A stretch of DNA of 27,500 nucleotides from Mesostigma viride (Eukaryota; Streptophyta; Mesostigmatophyceae; Mesostigmatales; Mesostigmataceae), in the NCBI GenBank assembly GCA_009746045.1, contig RPFO01000256.1, positions 362,501 to 390,000 of the forward strand, read 5' to 3'. Positions 21,437-27,500 of this stretch are shown one piece after another. The notes under the pieces are model-generated. The model was not told the DNA's origin, did not search any database, and saw only the letters and a program-made list of their open reading frames with translations. A program made the translations under genes and the position numbers. Each line of letters opens with the position of its first letter. The stretch's first letter is position 1.

Positions 21437-22004
21437 TGATGATGGTTACCCCGCATAACAACACATAGTGATAATGGTTACCCCGCATGACAACACATAG
21501 TGATAATGGTTACCCCGCATAACAACACATAGTGATAATGGTTACCCCGCATGACAACACATAGTGATAATGGTTACCCCGCATAACAACACATAGTGAT
21601 AATGGTTACCCCGCATAACAACACATAGTGATAATGGTTACCCCGCATGACAACACATAGTGATAATGGTTACCCCGCATGACAACACATAGTGATAATG
21701 GTTACCCCGCATGACAACACATAGTGATAATGGTTACCCCGCATAACAACACATAGTGATGATGGTTACCCCGCATGACAACACATAGTGATAATGGTTA
21801 CCCCGCATAACAACACATAGTGATAATGGTTACCCCGCATAACAACACATAGTGATAATGGTTACCCCGCATGACAACACATAGTGATAATGGTTACCCC
21901 GCATAACAACACATAGTGATAATGGTTACCCCGCATAACAACACATAGTGATAATGGTTACCCCGCATGACAACACATAGTGATAATGGTTACCCCGCAA
22001 GACA
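21437..22004. repeat. 32-bp satellite, 18 copies
   Basis: The unit carries gtgataatggttaccccgc followed by atRacaacacata, with R being A or G. The core ggttaccccgca occurs 18 times at exact 32-base spacing from 21443. Variation is nearly confined to the A/G position, plus two copies (1 and 11) with gatgatgg instead of gataatgg. Such homogeneity implies recent expansion. There are no unique spacers, so it is not a CRISPR-like array. Confidence 0.97.
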
Positions 22005-22273
22005 CGGTTTGTCTACAAGGTTGCCTCACTTGCTGACGCTGACGCTGTCATGGGATTCACGAGCTTTCCCCATGCATTACACTTTCCCTTTTGCCCCCGC
22101 TTTCCCTCACTCCCCTAACCATAACCCCCGCCCCACCCCCCCACCCCCCACCCCGACCATTACCACTGCCATTACCTCCATCACCGCTGTTGCCACAACA
22201 ACACCCGCCACCACCACGCCTGCCCCTCTTACCTGCCCCCCCCCCCCCCCCCGTTCCCTTCCCCCAAACACAG

Positions 22274-22999
22274 CCAACGATCACCCCCATCCCCGCGGCC
22301 CTCCCTGCGACCCCCACCGACAAGTCCTGTGCGGGCGGCGGCATCCAGCTCGTGCTCTGGCAGGGCCACATCGGCACCGTGTCAATATCGGAGCTTAACC
22401 AGGAATCTAGTGCGATGATCCACGTGAAGTGGCTCCCAACCGGTTCCAAGCGGCTCGGCAAGGCGGGCGAATCTGATGTCATCACCTGCCGGCGGGATGA
22501 GGTCACCCCCCGCATGGAATGGGGCCGGCACGGGGTCGAGCTGTCCCAGGAGGGCCGCATCGCGAACAACTTTCGGTCGGGGGAGCTGTACTGTTCGGTC
22601 TCGGTGGGCCTCAAGGGGACTAAGAACAAGTGCGTGTTCAGCGTGGGCGACATGTGCCACTTTGACCAACGGGAGGTGCTCGCGAGCCTGGGCATGCTCT
22701 ACGCGGACGACATCACCGCGCGGACGAGCTTCATACTGCTTGCAATCTGCAACATCGCGCAGCGCCGCAAGGGGCCGCAGCGGTTCGCCTTCCTTGTGAA
22801 CACGATGGACGAGCATCGGAGGACGATCAGCGACGCACCGCCTGTCTGGGTGGCCCCCCGGCTGGTGTCGCCGTCGCAGGCCGTGTTCTCATGCGCCCTC
22901 GTCGCCGAGGCGCTCACCGCGCCCAAGACGGTCGCGGTTCTCGTCACGCCGCCAAGTGTCGCCGAGCTGAGGCTCCAGTGCGGCACGTCGATCCCCTGG
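22274..22999 (+). CDS. Unknown spliced gene, exon 2 (central globular region)
   Basis: A 242-codon exon runs from acceptor ACACAG to donor GTGGGT, in phase 0 at both ends. After a Pro/Ala/Thr-rich lead it encodes a dense, mixed-composition region that looks like a folded domain. Landmarks are IQLVLWQGHIGTVSISELN, MIHVKWLPTGSKRLG, NKCVFSVGDMCHF and FILLAICNIAQRRKGPQRF. Codon third positions are strongly G/C, unlike the surrounding introns, which supports real coding. I do not recognise the family and assign no function. The donor choice is set by phase: the stronger-looking GTGAGG at 23010 would put exon 3 in a frame with an early stop. Confidence 0.68.
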
Positions 23000-23080
23000 G
23001 TGGGTGGGGGTGAGGGGGGGCACTAGGTTTAAAATATGGTAAACTATCTGAATATAAAGGTGGTCTATCTATTTTCTTAG

Positions 23081-23536
23081 CTGGCTGTTTGCGACAATCC
23101 CGGAGCGAGTGTGAGGGGGGGGGGGGGTTGAGGGTCCGAACCCCCCTACCCCCTGGTATAGGTTGAGGGGTAGGGGCGGGTCGAGACCCTTCCCCCCCCT
23201 CTGTTCCCCCCCCCCAAAAAGGAGGGGGCGTCCTGGAGCTGGCATTAACTGGGTGAACGTGCACGGGTGAGTTGCACACTGCTATGCCGGGAAAATTGGG
23301 GGGAATGAGGGGGTCCAATGGGGTAAGGTGGGGAGGAGGGGAGGAAGGCGGGGGAAGGGGGGAAAGTGGGTGTTGGGGGAAATAGGGGGGGGGGGGCGGG
23401 GGTGGTGGTGGTGGTGCAAACCCCCCACCCCCCTGGTACAGGTTGAGGGGTAGGGGTGGGTTGAGACCCCGCCCCCCCCCTGGAGGAGTGTGGGGGGGTA
23501 GTGCACACTCGCTCCGGCATTGTCGCAAACAGCCAG
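23081..23536. mobile_element. 456-bp MITE-like element in intron 2
   Basis: The ends are 33-bp inverted repeats (ctggctgtttgcgacaat, then a near-identical ccggagcgagtgtg) with one mismatch. Both ends abut the tetranucleotide ttag (23077-23080 and 23537-23540). The interior is extremely G-rich on the plus strand and holds two direct copies of a block of about 52 bases with ctggtataggttgagggg (about 23138-23190) and ctggtacaggttgagggg (about 23417-23469). It has no coding capacity. The superfamily is uncertain because a 4-bp TTAG duplication is not diagnostic. Confidence 0.75.
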
Positions 23537-23573
23537 TTAGTATAATTAGCTATTCTTTTTAGTATTGATTTGC

Positions 23574-23701
<128 letters not shown>

Positions 23702-24667
23702 CGTTTCAGATATGGTGATTATGGTCTCTTTTGCAGATGGGGGACGGTTGGGGGGGAGGGATGTGGTGGGGAAGGGCAAGTGGGGGGGGGCAGGTTTGAT
23801 TTCTTGACAGCGATGATTGCGATGGGAACCGTGCGGATGCGGGCATGGAGACAGTGCGCTGGCTCATGTGTCAATGGCCACCCCCCCCTTGTTATTTTTG
23901 GGGCGATCGAGGGCGTGGCTAAGGAGCCCTGCTTGAACAGGGGAACGGAGATGCGTGGGCCTTGGAGCGGATGCAAGCTGTAGCACTGGGTGTCTGGGCA
24001 CCTGAAGGGCCTGCCTTAGGAAAGGGTGAGGGGTGAGGGTGATGGAGAAGGTCTTCATAATTTTCCCGTCTTCCGTCAGCTTCCGATTAGAATCGCCTAT
24101 TTTACCTTCAAGCCAAGTTATTTTTGATTCCTGAAAGGGTGAGGGGTACAATGGCACGAACAGGAGGGAACAGGGGACAGGGCGGTCAAGCCTGCCTTTG
24201 AAAAAGCACTACCCATCAGGTACCCGTCCATAACTAAAGGAATAAGAGGATGTATGGACAGGTGCACGTCCTCATTCAATCAATTAGTTATGGGGCAGGC
24301 GCGGGGTATAGAATCGAGAAGGGGCGTCCGATGGAAGGGTGGCCCTGGGAGAAGCCTATCTCTTGACAAGGGGGGGAGGGTGCATGGATATAGGGGAGGT
24401 TTGATTATATGGGCTGTGTTGATACCCTGGTGGCCACACTCCTCTGCCTATGGCCGGGAGGCTCACAAACCAGTACCGTCTATCTCCTGGAACCCCCCCC
24501 CCCCTGTCAGGTATCCATGCCCCTGTGTACCCCAATACGCCACGTGCTGCGCTTGGAATGAACTTAATACATGCCCCTTCAGTAACTTAACTTGTTAATT
24601 TGATGCATCCTTACTCAACAAAGTCCTTGCTCCCGATCCCCCACCCACCCACCCCACCCTCTTGCAG

Positions 24668-25892
24668 GTGTCTATCCCCATGTCCAACCGCCACGGCAGG
24701 GACGACTCCGAATACCACGACGACGTCGAGGACGGCGAGTATGAGTCCGGGGGTGACTACGGCGCCCCAGATTACGCACCCGATGAAAACCCCCACCACC
24801 AGCATTCGCAGCAAGGGCTGCATCCGTCACACACACACCGGCACGACCGCCCCCCCCCCCCGGCTCCCTACTACCTGCCCGAGTACCGCCCCCGGGACCA
24901 CCCAGGGTACCCCCAGGGTGGGGGCGGGTCCGGGAGGTACCTGGATGATGGCCCGCCCTTGAAGCGTCCGGCGATGCGGGTCATCCGGGAGGACAGGGAC
25001 GGGGAGAGCTTTCCCGCCCCTGCGGGCGGTGGTGGCGGTGGCAGCGGTGGCGGTGCGGGGGGGATGATGGTTGCCGGCGGCGGCGGTGGTGGTGGTGGTG
25101 GAAGCGGCGGTGTCAGCAATCACACGCGCATGCTCGAGCGGCGGCTCACGAACGCCGAAGCGGAAATCTTGCAGCTCCGAAAGGAAATGCAGCAGATGAG
25201 CCGCATCCACAAGCAGCTCCAAGCGGCACTTCTTAAGGACCAGAAAACCCACCGGGGTGCCAACGAGGCGCTGGCGCCATCGGCCCCAATTCCCCCCCCC
25301 CGGCCCCGGCCGCCCTCCCCCTGGCCCCATCCGCCCCCCCCCTTAAGCCCATCATACAGGGGAGCGCCGGGGGGGCGTTTGCGCCGCCGCCACCGATGGC
25401 ACCATCCCCCCAGGCAGCACAGCCCTCACAGCAACCAGCCTCAGGCGGTTCCGGCTCGTCGCCGTCCATGCATGCATTGGAAGGGGCGGCCTCTCGTGGG
25501 CAAACGGACCGAAAGTCGTTGCCCGGCGAAGCCGTAGGGGCGGCTGCTGCGGCGGCGACGGCGACAAAGGATGCTGAGATTCAGACGGAGGGGGGGGGGG
25601 ATGGGGCTGGGGCTGGGTCGGGGCCGAGTGGTCGGCCCCTGGGTCATGTTTACCATGGTAGCAACCATCATGGCAGTGGTGGGGGAGGCGGATATCCCGC
25701 ATACGCCCATGGGTATTCATCGGGGCCGGCGCACGGACATGGGTACCACGGGGGGGCATCGCAGCCTCGGGGGTACGGTTCGTCGGGGGGGGGCGCGCGT
25801 CCGGGGGGGGGGAACCGAGGGGGGAGTACGCACCGACGGCCTATCCACCGGGTGTGTTACCGCAGTACCCTCCTTCATATGCCGCCCGGTGA
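24668..25892 (+). CDS. Unknown spliced gene, exon 3 (coiled coil, Gly/Pro-rich tail)
   Basis: The exon starts in phase 0 after CTTGCAG with VSIPMSNRHGRDD. An acidic, Tyr/His/Pro-rich stretch and Gly-rich linkers follow. A coiled coil (LTNAEAEILQLRKEMQQM and on) is encoded at about 25125-25260. The Pro/Ala/Gln region around LKPIIQGSAGG is readable only after a frame change in or near the C-runs at 25292-25301 or 25334-25342. A Gly/His/Tyr-rich tail follows. Near the G-runs at 25785-25812 the sensible frame changes again, giving YAPTAYPPGVLPQY and a TGA at 25890-25892. Both shifts equal one missing base. The read frames without correction stop at 25537 and 25899. Confidence 0.6.
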
Positions 25893-26400
25893 CGGATGAT
25901 GGTGACCTGATGAGGATGACAGTGGCTTAAATTTTCTTGCAAAGGGTCCGAGCCTGCCATTTTCATATATCTGGGTGCCGGTTGATGTGTGCGCGATTAT
26001 TTGTGTGCCGCGGATGACTGCGAGCTCAAAGGGCAGTTGATGGAGCGTAACGGCCTGTTTGCAAAGTGGCCGTGATTGCCTTTTTGCCAATTTTAGATCG
26101 GGGTCACGCCAAGTGCTGCCGCTTGATGGATGTTGGTCTCGCTTTATTTTTGTGTGCCATTACTATGTGGGAGGCTTCAGGGCACAATGGATGAAATGTG
26201 CTTGGGCGGATGGCCCTATTTGAATGAACATGATGGCCTCCTTGCAGGGCTCTGAGAGGGACAACATGGATGAGTCGGCAACTGGAATGCCATGTAGGTG
26301 CAAGTAGGTTGCTCAGTATGGCACAAAGTTGGCTGCCCGACATGGCAGAGGTGAGGCCTTCGCTATTTAGCGAGACAACTAAATGTATGCCACTGTAAAA
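25893..26400. other. Downstream flank of the unknown gene
   Basis: This is the presumed 3' UTR and spacer. No further exon, clear poly(A) signal or transposon end was recognised. Minus-strand frames at 25875-26090 and 26104-26343 have no recognisable content. Confidence 0.45.
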
Positions 26401-26427
26401 GGGATTAATTAATTAATTAATTAATAG

Positions 26428-26446
26428 ACACGTGACTGCGTCACGT
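26428..26446. repeat. Perfect inverted repeat around a G-box-like word
   Basis: cacgtgac, three bases (tgc), then gtcacgtg form a perfect 8-bp inverted repeat containing CACGTG twice. It follows five TAAT units (26408-26427). A partial copy, actgcgtcacgtg, recurs at about 26840. CACGTG is the core bound by bZIP and bHLH factors in plants, but binding here is not shown. Confidence 0.7.
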
Positions 26447-26548
26447 GTAAAAGGGATGTTCATGGCTATTTGCGTTGCCCTTACAGCCTCCATTCGCTCT
26501 CAGAATAGAAACAAGAGCACCAGGTGCAAATTTTAGACACTCAGTTTC

Positions 26549-26821
26549 CTGGACAAAGAAAACCAGTTTAGGTCGCCATTTTTTGGGGGGGTTGATCCCC
26601 GTTGCTTGCCTGTCCCATCAAATAATAATGATGGGCGCTTGCGGGTTCCATTTTATGAGTACTAATAGTACATTAATACATTGGACTGGACAAAGTAAAC
26701 CGTTTAGGTCGCCAATTTGGGGGGGGGGTGATCCCCGTTGCTTGCCTGTCCCATCAAATAATAATGATGGGCGCTTGCGGGTTCCATTTTATGAGTAATA
26801 ATAGTACATCAATACATTGAT
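26549..26821. repeat. 137-bp tandem duplication
   Basis: ctggacaaag at 26549 and again at 26686 start two copies that agree over most of 137 bases. They share gatccccgttgcttgcctg and gatgggcgcttgcgggttcc. Differences are mainly in a G-run and a few substitutions. No coding role is evident. The duplication is flanked by related gcgtcacgtg sequences, so it may be the core of a small undescribed repeat. Confidence 0.9.
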
Positions 26822-27045
26822 TAATTATTTAACACGACAACTGCGTCACGTGGGTGCCACCACAGTGTAAAGGAACCTTCAAACCCTGGACACAATGAGA
26901 AGGAGGGAGGGCGCCCTAGCTTTTCTCACTGCAACAATCTCACGGCGGGCCACAGAGCGCTCTCTCCACAGCTAGCACGGTGCTGGCCGGGGTGCAACAC
27001 TGTGGGTGCAATACGCAAAACCATGCAATACCGGCCATCAGTACC
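26822..27045. other. Spacer before the LINE-like 3' end
   Basis: Mixed sequence with no gene I can support. It may include degraded LINE 3' sequence, but I can align only the last 30-35 bases before the CATC array to the other LINE copy. Confidence 0.4.
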
Positions 27046-27078
27046 TGGATAGAATAGACCGGTAGGATTGCGTGTACC
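27046..27078 (+). mobile_element. Second LINE 3' end fragment
   Basis: gatagaatagaccggtagga followed by a tgtaccc-type end matches the LINE 3' UTR at about 18875-18905, with about five differences in 36 bases. In both places it leads directly into CATC repeats. It indicates a second, probably truncated, copy of the same LINE family. Confidence 0.6.
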
Positions 27079-27500
27079 CATCCATCCATCCATCCATCCA
27101 TCCATCCATCCATCCATCCATCCATCCATCCATCCATCCATCCATCCATCCATCCATCCATCCATCCATCCATCCATCCATCCATCCATCCATCCATCCA
27201 TCCATCCATCCATCCATCCATCCATCCATCCATCCATCCATCCATCCATCCATCCATCCATCCATCCATCCATCCATCCATCCATCCATCCATCCATCCA
27301 TCCATCCATCCATCCATCCATCCATCCATCCATCCATCCATCCATCCATCCATCCATCCATCCATCCATCCATCCATCCATCCATCCATCCATCCATCCA
27401 TCCATCCATCCATCCATCCATCCATCCATCCATCCATCCATCCAACCATCCATCCATCCATCCATCCATCCAACCAACCATCCATCCATCCATCCATCCA
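27077..27500. repeat. (CATC)n array, over 100 copies, reaches window end
   Basis: Nearly pure CATC units run to the last base. CAAC variants occur only near 27444 and 27471-27479. The array continues beyond the window. In the intact LINE copy the same site has only five CATC units, so this tail expanded greatly. The Met-Asp-Gly-Trp frames on the minus strand are artefacts. Confidence 0.98.

Larger units (their letters stand above)
20035..22273 (+). other. Intron 1 of the unknown gene (predicted)
   Basis: The intron begins GTAGGT and ends with a long C/T-rich tract and ACACAG. It is about 2.2 kb and contains a four-copy 52-bp repeat and an 18-copy 32-bp satellite. Frames inside, such as the proline-rich one before 22273, read through the C-rich acceptor region and are not taken as coding. 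Confidence 0.55.

Noticed and set aside
21437-22004. CRISPR-like array
   Set aside because: The 32-bp units are contiguous with no unique spacers, and the context is eukaryotic. It is a satellite.
22091-22273. Proline-rich N-terminal extension of exon 2 as coding
   Set aside because: It reads through a C/T-rich tract typical of an acceptor region, and ACACAG at 22273 gives a phase that matches exon 1.
22944-23528. Minus-strand proline-rich frames
   Set aside because: They arise from G-runs in the intronic MITE-like element; no domain or splice context.
26926-27497. Met-Asp-Gly-Trp repeat proteins on the minus strand
   Set aside because: Pure translation of the CATC microsatellite in three frames.

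Overview
This window is eukaryotic nuclear DNA. It contains introns with matched phases, non-LTR and DNA transposons, and very long microsatellites. GC-rich coding exons, a FAR1/MuDR-type transposase with a SWIM finger and an unrecognised glycine/proline-rich gene suggest a green-lineage organism (chlorophyte or charophyte alga). No gene here pins down the taxon. I saw no tRNA, rRNA or CRISPR array.

Layout. 1-673 is unassigned DNA with an 82-bp tandem duplication. 674-3080 is a non-autonomous DNA transposon with inverted ends flanked by TA (Tc1/mariner/Stowaway-like). 3083-3240 is AT-rich. About 3251-18987 is a decayed LINE: an endonuclease half at 3562-4881 and a reverse transcriptase half at 16834-18736. 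The halves are separated by 11.9 kb of nested insertions. 19000-26000 holds one spliced plus-strand gene of unknown function, with exons 19795-20034, 22274-22999 and 24668-25892. Its introns carry satellites, a MITE and a 120-bp TC tract. 26000-27500 holds short duplications and a second LINE-type 3' end running into a CATC array that reaches the window edge.

The central structure is a stack of transposons that can be peeled apart base by base. The LINE is cut by a hAT-like element (4882-16825, 8-bp target duplication cgcctcgg). Removing that element rejoins the LINE reading frame. The hAT-like element is cut by a 10,325-bp Mutator-like element (5131-15455). Its 210-bp terminal inverted repeats differ at one position, and its target duplication is a perfect 9 bp (cgtctgaac). 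The Mutator-like element is cut by a 142-bp hAT-type MITE (13522-13663, duplication cggggaag), whose removal restores a continuous GGTGGC repeat. The order of insertion is therefore LINE, hAT, MULE, MITE.

The Mutator-like element looks autonomous. It encodes on the minus strand a large DDE transposase with a SWIM finger (8894-12256). Two upstream exons join to it in phase in a splice model. Its arms also carry an array of about 93 G-rich octamers, a GCGT tract and candidate minor exons.

The 19.8-25.9 kb gene is the only likely host gene. It encodes an acidic N-terminus, a central globular region I do not recognise, a short coiled coil and a disordered Gly/Pro-rich tail. Two frame breaks in exon 3 lie in C or G homopolymers and may be assembly errors.
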